Of a stretch of DNA of 64,000 bases, positions 50,537 through 59,048 are shown one piece after another (within the stretch, counting starts at the first letter, position 1; each line of letters begins with the position of its first letter). The DNA lies in NCBI RefSeq assembly GCF_000686845.1, contig NZ_JMLS01000004.1:248001-312000 (forward strand). Reading direction: 5' to 3'. The notes below the pieces were generated by a model. It worked only from the letters and a program-made list of their open reading frames with translations, made no database searches and was not told where the DNA came from. The position numbers and the translations under genes were made by a program. The DNA comes from Paenibacillus sp. UNC451MF (lineage in GTDB: Bacteria; Bacillota; Bacilli; Paenibacillales; NBRC-103111).

Positions 50537-51370
50537 ATGGAGGTAACGTCACATCTTAAGTGGCATCCCCTGCTCAGCGATCCGACAGGAAAGCGTACTG
50601 TTAAACCACGAGCACTTGGAAAAACCATGGTAATCGATAAAGGATTGGGCATTCATGCTCTTGAAGATTTATTGCAGACAGCTGGCGATTACGTTGATAT
50701 GTTAAAAATCGGTTTCGGTACTTCTCCTCTTTATTCCACGTCTTTGCTGAGACGGAAAATAGAAATGGCCAAGGAACACAATATTTTGGTATACCCTGGC
50801 GGTACGTTCCTAGAGGTCGCCATGTGTCAAGGCGCTGTTGACGACTTTTTTGATATGGCAAGTTTTCTTGGGTTTAACGGACTGGAAATTTCGGACGGAA
50901 CTATCGAAGTAGAAAGAGCGGTACGGAGTGAATTGATCCGTCGTGGACGAGATCAGGGCTATACGGTCATAACAGAATACGGAAAAAAATGCTGGGGCTC
51001 GTCCATCGAAATCGAAGATTTAATAGAAACCGTCATAATCGATTCCGAATTAGGTGCTAGTCTGATTACTATTGAAGGACGAGAATCAGGTAAAGGTGTA
51101 GGCATCTTTGATGAGAACGGCAGCTGCAAGGACGCAGATATTGAATTGGTGCTCAGCCAAGTCCCTAGTAAGCATCTGCTCTTATGGGAGGCGCCTCATA
51201 AAGACCAGCAGGTACATCTGCTGAACACTCTGGGAACGGATATTCATTTAGGCAACATCGCGCCTTCCGATTTAATTTCGCTGGAGGCTCTTCGCCGAGG
51301 CTTAAGATCCGACACCCTCCATTTAGGGCAGGAACTCCCTTCTGACTATAATGGAAACTGGGAAATATAG
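50537..51370 (+). CDS. comA: Phosphosulfolactate synthase (ComA family)
   Basis: Catalyses Michael addition of sulfite to phosphoenolpyruvate giving (R)-phosphosulfolactate. 277 aa. Family segments: RALGKTMVIDKGLGIHALEDLL, YVDMLKIGFGTSPLY, VYPGGTFLEVA and GFNGLEISDGTIEV, plus VITEYGKKCWGSS and LWEAPHKDQQVHLL. In methanogens this starts coenzyme M synthesis; in Bacillus spores sulfolactate is an abundant solute, and yitC/yitD-type genes are sporulation-linked. It is divergent from yqhV-spoIIIAA and followed by comB. The ribosome site is weak. Confidence 0.92.
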   Translation: MEVTSHLKWHPLLSDPTGKRTVKPRALGKTMVIDKGLGIHALEDLLQTAGDYVDMLKIGFGTSPLYSTSLLRRKIEMAKEHNILVYPGGTFLEVAMCQGAVDDFFDMASFLGFNGLEISDGTIEVERAVRSELIRRGRDQGYTVITEYGKKCWGSSIEIEDLIETVIIDSELGASLITIEGRESGKGVGIFDENGSCKDADIELVLSQVPSKHLLLWEAPHKDQQVHLLNTLGTDIHLGNIAPSDLISLEALRRGLRSDTLHLGQELPSDYNGNWEI

Positions 51371-51475
51371 GCTCAAAAACTCTGCATATGCTTTTTATAG
51401 CCAATTCTAACTGGCGCGAAAAAACTCAGTGTATGCTTTCGTAGCCAGTTTTTGCTGGCGCAAAAACTCTTAGGA
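51370..51475 (+). repeat. Hairpin units between comA and comB
   Basis: AGTTTTTGC/GCAAAAACT form a 9-bp perfect stem with a TGGC loop (51447-51468), ending just before CTTAGGAGG of comB. The block CTCAGTGTATGCTTTCGTAG precedes it. A decayed copy (CTCTGCATATGCTTTTTATAG and a mismatched GCCA...TGGC stem) lies upstream. This is the only plus-strand array in the window and its polarity follows comB. Confidence 0.85.
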
Positions 51476-51485
51476 GGCACCAACC

Positions 51486-52223
51486 GTGGACATTACGGTA
51501 CTACCCAGCGTCAATGAGGCTCGCGCTGACGAACTAATCAACAAAACGGTCATCGTTATCGATGTCCTTCGCGCCACCAGCACCATACTCACTGCACTAT
51601 CTCATGGATGCAAAGCGATATATCCTGTTGAAACAGTACTGCAAGCTAAACAGCTTTATCAGCCCGGTTTTGTTCTGGGAGGAGAACGTGCATGCAAAAA
51701 AATACCGGGATTCGATCTCGGCAATTCTCCCTTGGAATATACGGCTGCAAGTATCGCAGGCAAAACTCTAATCATGACAACAACGAACGGAACCCGTGCC
51801 ATTCAAAAAGCCAACAAAGCAGGAACCATTCTTGCCGCATCTCTATTAAATGGTAGGGCATGTGCAGAAGAAGCTATAACCTTGAAAAAGGATATCATCA
51901 TTCTCTGTTCTGGAACTCAGGACGTGTATTCATTCGAGGATGGAGTATGTGCAGGACAGCTTACGGATGAGCTTTTGCAGAGTGCAGTGGGCAGTGGAAC
52001 GGAGCTAAATATCAATGATTTCGGACTTAGTATGCTGTATACTTATCGCCACGTTCAATCTAATCTAACGGAAGCATTAATAAACTGTGCGAATGGCAAA
52101 AGACTTAGTAAGCTAGGCTTCCTCGAGGACATTAAATATTGCTCGGAAATGAACACCATTCCCTTAGTGCCCATTGTTCGCGAAGGGAAGCTTGTCGTTC
52201 CCTCCGTCTCTCAGCACACCTGA
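51486..52223 (+). CDS. comB: 2-Phosphosulfolactate phosphatase (ComB family)
   Basis: Removes phosphate from phosphosulfolactate giving sulfolactate. 245 aa. VIVIDVLRATSTILTAL, FVLGGERACKKIPGFDLGNSP, LIMTTTNGTRAIQKA and ILCSGTQDVYSFEDGVCAGQL are ComB signatures. It starts GTG51486, after CTTAGGAGG. No genes for later coenzyme M steps are nearby, so the product is probably sulfolactate itself. Confidence 0.93.
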   Translation: MDITVLPSVNEARADELINKTVIVIDVLRATSTILTALSHGCKAIYPVETVLQAKQLYQPGFVLGGERACKKIPGFDLGNSPLEYTAASIAGKTLIMTTTNGTRAIQKANKAGTILAASLLNGRACAEEAITLKKDIIILCSGTQDVYSFEDGVCAGQLTDELLQSAVGSGTELNINDFGLSMLYTYRHVQSNLTEALINCANGKRLSKLGFLEDIKYCSEMNTIPLVPIVREGKLVVPSVSQHT

Positions 52224-52253
52224 TAGAGTTCGTTGCCTGTTCTAAAAACTCGT

Positions 52254-52293
52254 CCCCCTCATACACTTAGAAGGAAGTCTATGAGACAAGGGG
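52254..52293 (+). promoter_or_regulatory. Hairpin that would cover the DUF441 ribosome site
   Basis: CCCC-CTCATA (52254-52263) pairs with TATGAG-acaa-GGGG (52280-52293); the GGGG is the Shine-Dalgarno of the gene at 52301. The stem has a 4-nt bulge and a 16-nt loop. It may modulate translation; no ligand family is recognised. Confidence 0.45.
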
Positions 52294-52300
52294 TCTTTCG

Positions 52301-52765
52301 ATGAACGGTGATATACTGCTGTTAGTTCTCATCATTATCGGTCTGATAGGGCGCTCCCCTATTATTACAACGGCTGCCTGTGTGCTGCTCATTGTAAAGC
52401 TGATTCATCTGGAGCGCTACCTGCCGACTATCGAACGTCGGGGACTGGAGCTTGGGCTGCTATTTCTAACGATGGGAGTGCTTGTTCCGTTTGCCAGTCA
52501 ACGGATTACTTATAAAGATATTACCAGCATGTTTACGACATGGCCAGGTATATTAGCTCTTCTTGGCGGAGCCATTGCAACCTACATGAACGGAAAAGGG
52601 TTAGAGCTGTTAAAAATAGACCCACAACTCGTTGTGGGCCTTGTCATCGGTTCTATCTTCGGTATTATTTTTCTAAAAGGGATTCCTGTAGGTCCGTTGA
52701 TGGCTGCAGGAATTACCGCTTTCTTATTAAAGCTGTTTACGTTTATGTTCGACAAGCTGAAATAA
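52301..52765 (+). CDS. DUF441 family membrane protein
   Basis: A 154-aa protein of about four membrane spans. [25 protein letters not shown] at the N terminus and [29 protein letters not shown] at the C terminus match DUF441 (YtwI-like); function unknown. Start ATG52301, 7 nt after AAGGGG. It ends 3 nt from the convergent lysC stop, with no terminator between them. Confidence 0.87.
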   Translation: MNGDILLLVLIIIGLIGRSPIITTAACVLLIVKLIHLERYLPTIERRGLELGLLFLTMGVLVPFASQRITYKDITSMFTTWPGILALLGGAIATYMNGKGLELLKIDPQLVVGLVIGSIFGIIFLKGIPVGPLMAAGITAFLLKLFTFMFDKLK

Positions 52766-52768
52766 AGC

Positions 52769-53287
52769 TTATCTACGATCTTGGGGTCCGCCAACAAAAA
52801 CTGTTGTATCGGTGTCCAAGCCATATGCCGTATGCAGTGCTTGAATTACTTCGTTTAAGCGGCTGTTGTCGATGACGCATGAGGTTTTGATCTCCGATGT
52901 GCTGACCATGTTGATGCTAAGACCAAGATCGGAAATAACCTCGAACATTTTAGCAGCTACTCCAGGAGTACTTACCATACCTGCGCCTACGATGGAAACT
53001 TTAACAAGGTTCTCCTGGGAGGAAACTTCACGGAAGCCCACCTCGGAACGGATGCCTTGAATAACTTCCAAAGCTCTATCCTTATCAGTTAGAGAAACTG
53101 TGAAGGAAAAGTCTGCTTGTCCGTTCATGATACCGCTCTGTACGATAATATCTACATCGATTTGCTCTTTAGCCAAAGCTGTAAACACTTTAGCCAATTG
53201 ACCCGGTTTTTCTTCTATTCCGAGGATACTGATTCTAGCCACATTTTTATCGCTTGCAATCCCGCGAACAACGATTCCTTGCTCCAT
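52769..53287 (-). CDS. Probable in-frame beta subunit of aspartate kinase (internal start)
   Basis: Inside lysC, ATG53287 (MEQGIVVRGIAS) is preceded by AAGGAGG at 53296-53302 with an 8-nt spacer. It would yield a 172-aa protein consisting of the two ACT regulatory domains. B. subtilis aspartokinase II makes its beta subunit in just this way, from an internal start at the equivalent place. Expression of the short form here is inference. Confidence 0.7.
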   Translation of the reverse strand: MEQGIVVRGIASDKNVARISILGIEEKPGQLAKVFTALAKEQIDVDIIVQSGIMNGQADFSFTVSLTDKDRALEVIQGIRSEVGFREVSSQENLVKVSIVGAGMVSTPGVAAKMFEVISDLGLSINMVSTSEIKTSCVIDNSRLNEVIQALHTAYGLDTDTTVFVGGPQDRR

Positions 53288-54025
53288 CGCTGCTTCCTCC
53301 TTCACATTCGTACCTGCATTATGATTAAAGCTGGATCTTACGACCAGGGGTACATTGTAGTTCTTAGCATATTCAACAGCTCTCGGATGCAGCACAGCGG
53401 CACCCAGATTTGCCAGTTCCAGCATTTCGTCATACGTAATTTCCGGAAGCTTGCGCGCGCATTTGACTACGCGTGGATCCGTCGAATAAATACCATCTAC
53501 ATCGGTAAAAATTTCACATACATCGGCTTCAATAGCGGCTGCTAATGCAACGGCTGTTGTGTCGGATCCGCCGCGCCCTAATGTTGTAATCTCACCTTCT
53601 GTAGTCATTCCCTGGAATCCAGCTACAATAACAACGTTTCCTTGATTTAAAGCATTCAAGATTCTTTTGGGTTGGATATCTGTAATTCTTGCTTTTCCAT
53701 GTACACCTTCCGTGTACATCCCCGCTTGCCATCCGGTAAAGGATAGAGCTGGTTGGCCCAAACTTTGGATAGCCATAGAGAGCAGAGCTACGGATACTTG
53801 CTCACCTGTAGTCAACAGCATATCCATCTCACGTGCAGGAGGCGTTACCGAACAAATTTGCTTCGACAAGTCTATCAAATCATCTGTTGTATCACCCATT
53901 GCAGAAACGACAACTACGCATTGGTTGCCTTCCCGCTGTCTCTCTACTACACGATTGGCTACACGTTTCATCCGTTCCGCATCACCAACGGAACTGCCGC
54001 CGAATTTCATCACTATAAGAGACAA
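52769..54025 (-). CDS. lysC: Aspartate kinase
   Basis: Phosphorylates aspartate, the first step to lysine, diaminopimelate, threonine and methionine. 418 aa. Catalytic domain: VMKFGGSSVGD at the N terminus, LTTGEQVSVALL, GRGGSDTTAVALAAAIEADVCEIFTDVDGIYSTDPR. Two ACT domains from about residue 263. It resembles lysine-sensitive aspartokinase II, and like it has a strong in-frame internal start (53287). No lysine riboswitch is visible in the 145-nt leader; a sigma-A-like promoter lies at 54068. Confidence 0.94.
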   Translation of the reverse strand: MSLIVMKFGGSSVGDAERMKRVANRVVERQREGNQCVVVVSAMGDTTDDLIDLSKQICSVTPPAREMDMLLTTGEQVSVALLSMAIQSLGQPALSFTGWQAGMYTEGVHGKARITDIQPKRILNALNQGNVVIVAGFQGMTTEGEITTLGRGGSDTTAVALAAAIEADVCEIFTDVDGIYSTDPRVVKCARKLPEITYDEMLELANLGAAVLHPRAVEYAKNYNVPLVVRSSFNHNAGTNVKEEAAMEQGIVVRGIASDKNVARISILGIEEKPGQLAKVFTALAKEQIDVDIIVQSGIMNGQADFSFTVSLTDKDRALEVIQGIRSEVGFREVSSQENLVKVSIVGAGMVSTPGVAAKMFEVISDLGLSINMVSTSEIKTSCVIDNSRLNEVIQALHTAYGLDTDTTVFVGGPQDRR

Positions 54026-54067
54026 AGCTGTTCACTCCCTACCGAAACTTTTGCATAACAATGTATC

Positions 54068-54096
54068 ATTATACCATAAGAACGCCTAAGGTTGAA
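54068..54096 (-). promoter_or_regulatory. Sigma-A-like promoter of lysC
   Basis: TTCAAC (54091-54096), 17 nt, consensus TATAAT (54068-54073) on the minus strand, giving a leader of about 35 nt. That is too short for an L-box riboswitch. Confidence 0.65.
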
Positions 54097-54170
54097 GTAG
54101 AAAAATGTCGAATTAGCCCACTATGCAAGCCATTACTCTACCTTATTCTGGATTTTCTGTTTTCGATAAA

Positions 54171-54644
54171 TTATGGTAAATTCCTGCATCTCATTTTACG
54201 GCCAATGGTTAACACATAAGCAGTATATCCAACAAGTCCTCCAATTACATTCAGTATAATATCGTCAACATCAAAGCTGCCTACTTTGAAAATGAACTGT
54301 ATGGATTCTACTAAAAGCAATGCCCAAAATAACAGATTCATTAACTTGTACCACTTTGTATAAGAACGGAATAATACAGGAATCAAAAACCCGAATGGCA
54401 CAAATGCCGCTACATTTCCAAAAAGATTAATGATCCAAATGTCCAGGTTATAATATTGGATGTCGGCGATATAATTCCAAATCGTTTTGAATGGGGTCAG
54501 ATTGTACAGCCTCTCCGTCCGTGTCGCGCGCGAGAAGCCGAAAAAAAGCAAGTAAATCATCAGGAGGGTATACGACAAGAATAGAAGCCATGTCGCCCGA
54601 GAAACTAGCTTCAATTGCAAGACCTGCCTCAATGGAATCAGCAC
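54171..54644 (-). CDS. VanZ-like membrane protein
   Basis: A 157-aa protein with about four spans. RLYNLTPFKTIWNYI, NLFGNVAAFVPFGFLIPVLF and VGSFDVDDIILNVIGGLVGY are the VanZ-like signatures. VanZ gives low teicoplanin resistance in enterococci, but most family members have unknown roles. The start is uncertain: GTG54644 and downstream TTG codons are possible. Confidence 0.82.
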   Translation of the reverse strand: MLIPLRQVLQLKLVSRATWLLFLSYTLLMIYLLFFGFSRATRTERLYNLTPFKTIWNYIADIQYYNLDIWIINLFGNVAAFVPFGFLIPVLFRSYTKWYKLMNLLFWALLLVESIQFIFKVGSFDVDDIILNVIGGLVGYTAYVLTIGRKMRCRNLP

Positions 54645-54743
54645 CTTTGCTTCTATTAACCTCGAAAGCTTCTCATCTTATAACGCAGTATGACCACTTT
54701 TAATTGTGGTGTGGGTTGCACATTATTATCATCGATTCATTAT

Positions 54744-54772
54744 ATAAAAAAACCTGCCATTATGGCAGGTTT
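54744..54772 (-). terminator. Intrinsic terminator after efp
   Basis: AACCTGCCAT and ATGGCAGGTT abut as a tight stem on the minus strand, followed by TTTTTTTATA. Confidence 0.9.
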
Positions 54773-54797
54773 CGATACGCACCAGGGCGGCTTTACA

Positions 54798-55355
54798 CTA
54801 AGCGCGGGAAATGTATTTACCTTCACGAGAGTCGATCAACAGTACATCGCCTTCGTTAATGAACAAAGGTACTTGGACGCTTAAGCCGGTTTCAAGCTTC
54901 GCACTTTTCGTAGCACCTGTAGCCGTGTTTCCTTTGATACCTGGCTCAGTTTCAACGACTTTCAGTTCGATGCTGTTAGGCAGGTTAATACCCAAAATTT
55001 CACCTTGATAGCTCATAATATGAATCATCATGTTTTCTTTCAAGAAGTTCAGTTCCCACTCCAATTGCTTAGCTGGCAAGCTGAATTGATCATAGGTTTC
55101 TGTATCCATGAATGTATGCTCGGTACCACTTGCGTACAAGTATTGCATTTCGCGGTTTTCGATATGTGCACGACCTACGTTTTCACCCGCACGGAAAGTA
55201 CGTTCAACGGTGTTACCGTTACGGAGGTTTTTCAATTTAGAACGAACGAAAGCTGCACCTTTACCTGGTTTTACGTGTTGAAAATCAATTACGGTGAACA
55301 AATCGCCGTCAACTTCAATTGTTAAGCCTGTCTTAAAATCGTTTACTGATACCAC
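54798..55355 (-). CDS. efp: Translation elongation factor P
   Basis: Relieves ribosome stalling at polyproline. Exactly 185 aa from GTG55355, which follows AGGGAGG by 9 nt; the frame to 55412 is non-family. [13 protein letters not shown] opens the protein and the modifiable Lys32 sits in [13 protein letters not shown], the type 5-aminopentanolylated in B. subtilis. C-terminal OB domains include [13 protein letters not shown] and YISRA. It follows the M24 peptidase by about 77 nt. Confidence 0.96.
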   Translation of the reverse strand: MVSVNDFKTGLTIEVDGDLFTVIDFQHVKPGKGAAFVRSKLKNLRNGNTVERTFRAGENVGRAHIENREMQYLYASGTEHTFMDTETYDQFSLPAKQLEWELNFLKENMMIHIMSYQGEILGINLPNSIELKVVETEPGIKGNTATGATKSAKLETGLSVQVPLFINEGDVLLIDSREGKYISRA

Positions 55356-55432
55356 TGAAAAATACCTCCCTAAAAATGTGAGCAGAAGTCCTGAGAATCC
55401 ATTCGGGTTCAAGCTTCCACCAAGATGTTGTA

Positions 55433-56506
55433 CTAATCCAATGCAATCAAGTCTTTGCTTGAATGCGTCAATATTTTAATTCCGGTGTCTGTAACGACGA
55501 TATCATCTTCGATCCGAACCCCACCGAAGCCAGGCAAGTAAATGCCAGGTTCGACCGTTACAACCATGCCGGGCGTTAAAACCGTCTCTCCATTCTTAGA
55601 AAGCCGCGGCGCTTCATGGACTTCCATTCCCAAACCGTGACCTGTACCGTGACCAAAATAGTCTCCATACCCGTAGCGTTGGATGATATCTCTTGCGACT
55701 GCATCCGCTTCTTTTCCTGTCATTCCCGGTTTGATCTTGTCCAAAGCCGTCATTTGTGCCTCTAGAACGATATTGTAAATCTCCTTATGCTTATCAGTCG
55801 GTTTGCCCACAACTACGGTTCTCGTAATATCCGAGCAATACCTTTTATAATAAGCGCCGTAATCCAATGTGACAAATTCATCTGCCTGAAGAATACGATC
55901 GCTTGCTTTGCCGTGCGGTAATGCAGACCGTTCGCCGGACGCGACTATCGTTTCAAACGAAGTGGAAGCCGCTCCATTTTTGCGTACGAACATCTCCATT
56001 TCTAACGCAATATCTGCTTCTTTGGCACCTGGCTTCAGAAAATTCAATATGTGCGTAAAGGTACGGTCAGCCAAGTCAGCCGCTTCCTGAAGTACAGCAA
56101 TCTCGGACTCGTCCTTGATGACACGCAGCTTCTCAACAATTCCGTCCGTCGCTGCCAACTCAATGCCGCTTAACGCTTTGGCCGTAGTTTGGTATGCACC
56201 GTAGGTCATGTCATTCTGTTCAAAGCCGACTTTGGAGATGCCTTGCTTAGTAAGAAGATCTCTGGCTGTTTCCATTGGGTTTGGAGCATGCTCCACAACC
56301 TCAAAAGCAGTTGCTTGTGCAGGTGCTTGGGTCATGTAGCGGAAATCCGTCAAAAGATACGCTTTAGTCTCGGAAATTAACACAATGCCGGATGATCCGG
56401 TAAAGCCCGTCATGTAAAGGCGGTTAACTGCATTGGTAATTAAAAGCGCCTTTAGTCCTTGCTCTTGCAAAACAGTGCGAAGGCGTTCAATACGTGCTTG
56501 CTGCAT
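55433..56506 (-). CDS. M24 family Xaa-Pro aminopeptidase (YqhT-like)
   Basis: Di-metal peptidase that removes N-terminal residues before proline. Creatinase-like N domain (about 1-125) then pita-bread domain with metal ligands in [18 protein letters not shown] (two Asp), [19 protein letters not shown] (His), [11 protein letters not shown] and [11 protein letters not shown] (two Glu). 357 aa. It lies 3 nt after aroQ and before efp, as in B. subtilis, where both concern proline-rich peptides. Confidence 0.92.
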   Translation of the reverse strand: MQQARIERLRTVLQEQGLKALLITNAVNRLYMTGFTGSSGIVLISETKAYLLTDFRYMTQAPAQATAFEVVEHAPNPMETARDLLTKQGISKVGFEQNDMTYGAYQTTAKALSGIELAATDGIVEKLRVIKDESEIAVLQEAADLADRTFTHILNFLKPGAKEADIALEMEMFVRKNGAASTSFETIVASGERSALPHGKASDRILQADEFVTLDYGAYYKRYCSDITRTVVVGKPTDKHKEIYNIVLEAQMTALDKIKPGMTGKEADAVARDIIQRYGYGDYFGHGTGHGLGMEVHEAPRLSKNGETVLTPGMVVTVEPGIYLPGFGGVRIEDDIVVTDTGIKILTHSSKDLIALD

Positions 56507-56509
56507 TTG

Positions 56510-56956
56510 TTATCCCTCCAAGGAATTGAGGTGGCTTACGACGGCACGCAGGCCGAGCTCGTAGCTGTCTACACCAAGGCCGGCAATTTGCCCTAGTGCA
56601 ACGGGTGCGATCACCGAAACATGGCGAAACGCTTCTCTTTTGTGGATGTTCGATATATGTACTTCAATAGTCGGAATTCGAACTGCTTCAATTGCATCAC
56701 GGATAGCGTAGCTGTAGTGAGTAAACGCCCCAGGATTCATCACAATGCCGTCTTTTACCGAAAAGGCTTCGTGGATCTTGTCAATCAAGGCGCCCTCGTG
56801 ATTGGATTGGAAGCACTCCAGCTCCACCGATAGCTCTTCCGCCAGCTTCATCAGCCGCTGTTCAATCACTTGAAGCGATGTCGTGCCGTACACGCCAGGT
56901 TCGCGAATACCGAGCATGTTCAAATTCGGACCGTTTAATACCAGGATTTTTTTCAA
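56510..56956 (-). CDS. aroQ: Type II 3-dehydroquinate dehydratase
   Basis: Third step of the shikimate pathway. 148 aa. [10 protein letters not shown] with the active-site Tyr in [21 protein letters not shown] (His/Glu) and [23 protein letters not shown]-like [13 protein letters not shown] near the end. TTG56956 is the likely start, 8 nt after GGAGGGA, giving the standard [11 protein letters not shown]; the frame from ATG56971 spans that site. Confidence 0.95.
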   Translation of the reverse strand: MKKILVLNGPNLNMLGIREPGVYGTTSLQVIEQRLMKLAEELSVELECFQSNHEGALIDKIHEAFSVKDGIVMNPGAFTHYSYAIRDAIEAVRIPTIEVHISNIHKREAFRHVSVIAPVALGQIAGLGVDSYELGLRAVVSHLNSLEG

Positions 56957-57073
56957 TGTCGGTCCCTCCATCGATGTTTCTTTAGCCTATTCAGAATACA
57001 CACCCGACTATTTTACCATAAGTTTCTTCCGTTTGAGAACTGTTTTTTGCAACCTGCCGCTTCTAAACCCGAT

Positions 57074-57580
57074 TTATTCCGGCTGAGGATCCTGCTTCCC
57101 GGTTTGAAATGGTTCCCTCTCACGCTCATCGTTAAATTCCATTGAAATGCTATAACCAATAAACAGCCCCCATACTATAAACAAGCAGACTTCAGTAATG
57201 ATCGTATTCCAGTCCAGATAGGCTATCCAATTCATCATTCCTGTTACGGGTCCGATTAATAAAAAAATCAATGCCCACCATACAGCTCCGTAAGCAACCC
57301 CCGGCCAGGGTCCAGTAGACTTTGAAAACATGGCTGTATACAATAAGGAAGCGACAATGGAAAAGAGGATGAAAGTTGCCCAACCTACCATGTAGCCTTG
57401 AAAGCTAATCAAAAAAGATCGTTTGTAGAAATGCTCAACTAAAAAGCCTGGAGGCAGAATGGTGAAGTGAAGATAGTGCTCCAGCATTTTCACGGCACCC
57501 CATATCAATCCAGCAAAAAAACCGATATTAATTGAAAATAGCCAACGATTGGAAGGGACTTTGGCTCTTGGATCGTTCAT
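57074..57580 (-). CDS. yqhR: YqhR-like conserved membrane protein
   Basis: 168 aa, about four membrane spans and a charged C-terminal tail. Family-like segments FSINIGFFAGLIWGAVKMLEHYLHFT and PGVAYGAVWWALIFLLIGPVTGM; function unknown. ATG57580 lies 6 nt after AGGAGG. It holds the yqhR position between yqhQ and aroQ. Confidence 0.85.
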   Translation of the reverse strand: MNDPRAKVPSNRWLFSINIGFFAGLIWGAVKMLEHYLHFTILPPGFLVEHFYKRSFLISFQGYMVGWATFILFSIVASLLYTAMFSKSTGPWPGVAYGAVWWALIFLLIGPVTGMMNWIAYLDWNTIITEVCLFIVWGLFIGYSISMEFNDEREREPFQTGKQDPQPE

Positions 57581-57792
57581 GCTGTTCCTCCTGGAATGAC
57601 CTCTCACTAGCTATCCCTTATCTGATTCAGATCAGCTATGATGGTTTTTGTTCGACTTTATCAAGCACTTTGAACGGTTGAATACCGTTAGTATATACAA
57701 ATATTTGTCCCCTAAACGGTAGCATTCTCGCTTTGAATCCGATACAATAATGTAGAGTCCCATTTTATTTTTAGCAGAAGAAGGTGTAATCG

Positions 57793-58731
57793 TTGTCGCA
57801 AAAAGAGAAACCATGCGCCATTTACGGTGGTCAAGCCGTGATCGAAGGGGTCATGTTTGGAGGCCAAAGTGTAAACGTGACGGCCGTTCGCCGTAAAGAT
57901 AATTCCATTGAGTATTTGGAAGTGCCCAAGACTGAACTCGGTTGGGTACGACCTTTAAAGAAGATACCTTTCATCCGTGGTATCGTAGGCATAGTGGAGG
58001 CCAGCGCCAAAGGAGCACAGCATCTTAACTTTTCAGCAGAAGCTTTTGCCGAGGAGGAAGGGGACGGAGCTCCGAAAAAAGAGAAAAAGGAATCCGCTGC
58101 AGGACGAATATCAATGATTCTCGGCGTAGCTGTAGTCGGGATATTATCCTTTATATTCGGAAAGTTCATATTCACACTTGTCCCTCCTATCATCGAGCAG
58201 CTGTTGTTCTCCAAATTGTTTGAAAACCAAATCGGCCACAACTTGGTGGAAGGTCTCATCAAAATTGTACTGCTGATTGGTTATATTTACTTTATTTCGT
58301 TAACGCCGATGATTAAACGACTATTTCAATATCATGGAGCAGAACATAAAGTGATCAGTGCCTATGAAGCAGGTGTGGATCTAACGGTTGAAAATGTACA
58401 AAAATTCAGCACGCTGCACTACCGTTGCGGAAGCAGCTTCATCGTATTCACCGTATTAGTCGGTGTCGTGATCTATTCGTTCTTTACCTACGATTCCTTC
58501 GTAGAACGGATTGTACAACGTATTGTTCTGTTGCCTGTTGTTATTGGTGTTTCTTATGAAGTACTTCGTTTTACTAACAGCTTGCGCGAAGTTCCTGTCC
58601 TTCGTTATCTCGGATATCCCGGTTTGTGGCTGCAAATGCTTACGACCAAACAGCCGGATAATTCGATGGTCGAGGTATCCATTGCTTCTTTTAATCGAAT
58701 GAGAGAATTAGACGAACAAGCAAGAGCATAA
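57793..58731 (+). CDS. yqhQ: YqhQ-like DUF1385 membrane protein
   Basis: 312 aa. IYGGQAVIEGVMFGGQSVNVTAVR at the N terminus and YHGAEHKVISAYEAGVDLTVENV in the middle are DUF1385 signatures; about four spans. RCGSSFIVF and YPGLWLQMLTTKQPD complete the pattern. Function unknown, broadly conserved in Firmicutes and actinobacteria. It starts at TTG57793 after AGAAGGTG. Divergent from yqhR; a small gene follows 23 nt downstream. Confidence 0.9.
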   Translation: MSQKEKPCAIYGGQAVIEGVMFGGQSVNVTAVRRKDNSIEYLEVPKTELGWVRPLKKIPFIRGIVGIVEASAKGAQHLNFSAEAFAEEEGDGAPKKEKKESAAGRISMILGVAVVGILSFIFGKFIFTLVPPIIEQLLFSKLFENQIGHNLVEGLIKIVLLIGYIYFISLTPMIKRLFQYHGAEHKVISAYEAGVDLTVENVQKFSTLHYRCGSSFIVFTVLVGVVIYSFFTYDSFVERIVQRIVLLPVVIGVSYEVLRFTNSLREVPVLRYLGYPGLWLQMLTTKQPDNSMVEVSIASFNRMRELDEQARA

Positions 58732-58754
58732 TATAGATTAAAGGAGGGGCAGCG

Positions 58755-59021
58755 ATGAAAAAGCGATTTTCCATAGCCACCTATGTTGTTCTGGGGTTAG
58801 CCTTGATCGGGATCGCCTCCAAAGCATTGCAGCTGATTATTCCGATAATTGTTTTTGGAGCTATCTTTTTTCTTTATAAATACCCGCCTAGCCGGTGGCG
58901 CAAGCCCGCTTTCTCCACCAAAAGCAGCGGCAGAACAAAGGAAAAGCGTACTCGTAACGCTTCATTCCGAGTTATTGACGGCAATAAGGGAAGCCCGGAA
59001 GAGCCTCCCAAATATCATTAA
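58755..59021 (+). CDS. Small membrane protein with basic tail, yqhP position
   Basis: 88 aa: two adjacent hydrophobic segments (about 8-25 and 26-41) and a long basic tail rich in Lys/Arg/Ser (KSSGRTKEKRTRN). AGGAGGG lies upstream. It occupies the place of yqhP in B. subtilis, but I see no convincing sequence match. Terminator follows directly. Confidence 0.7.
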   Translation: MKKRFSIATYVVLGLALIGIASKALQLIIPIIVFGAIFFLYKYPPSRWRKPAFSTKSSGRTKEKRTRNASFRVIDGNKGSPEEPPKYH

Positions 59022-59048
59022 AAACGGCGATTTGTCGCCGTTTTTTTA
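59021..59048 (+). terminator. Intrinsic, probably bidirectional, terminator
   Basis: AAAACGGCGA-TTTG-TCGCCGTTTT with seven T on the plus side and an A run on the other, between two convergent genes; it contains the yqhP-position stop and touches the lipase stop. Confidence 0.9.

Noticed and set aside
54026-54170. Lysine riboswitch before lysC
   Set aside because: The promoter at 54068-54096 leaves a leader of only about 35 nt, and no L-box motifs were found up to the neighbouring gene.
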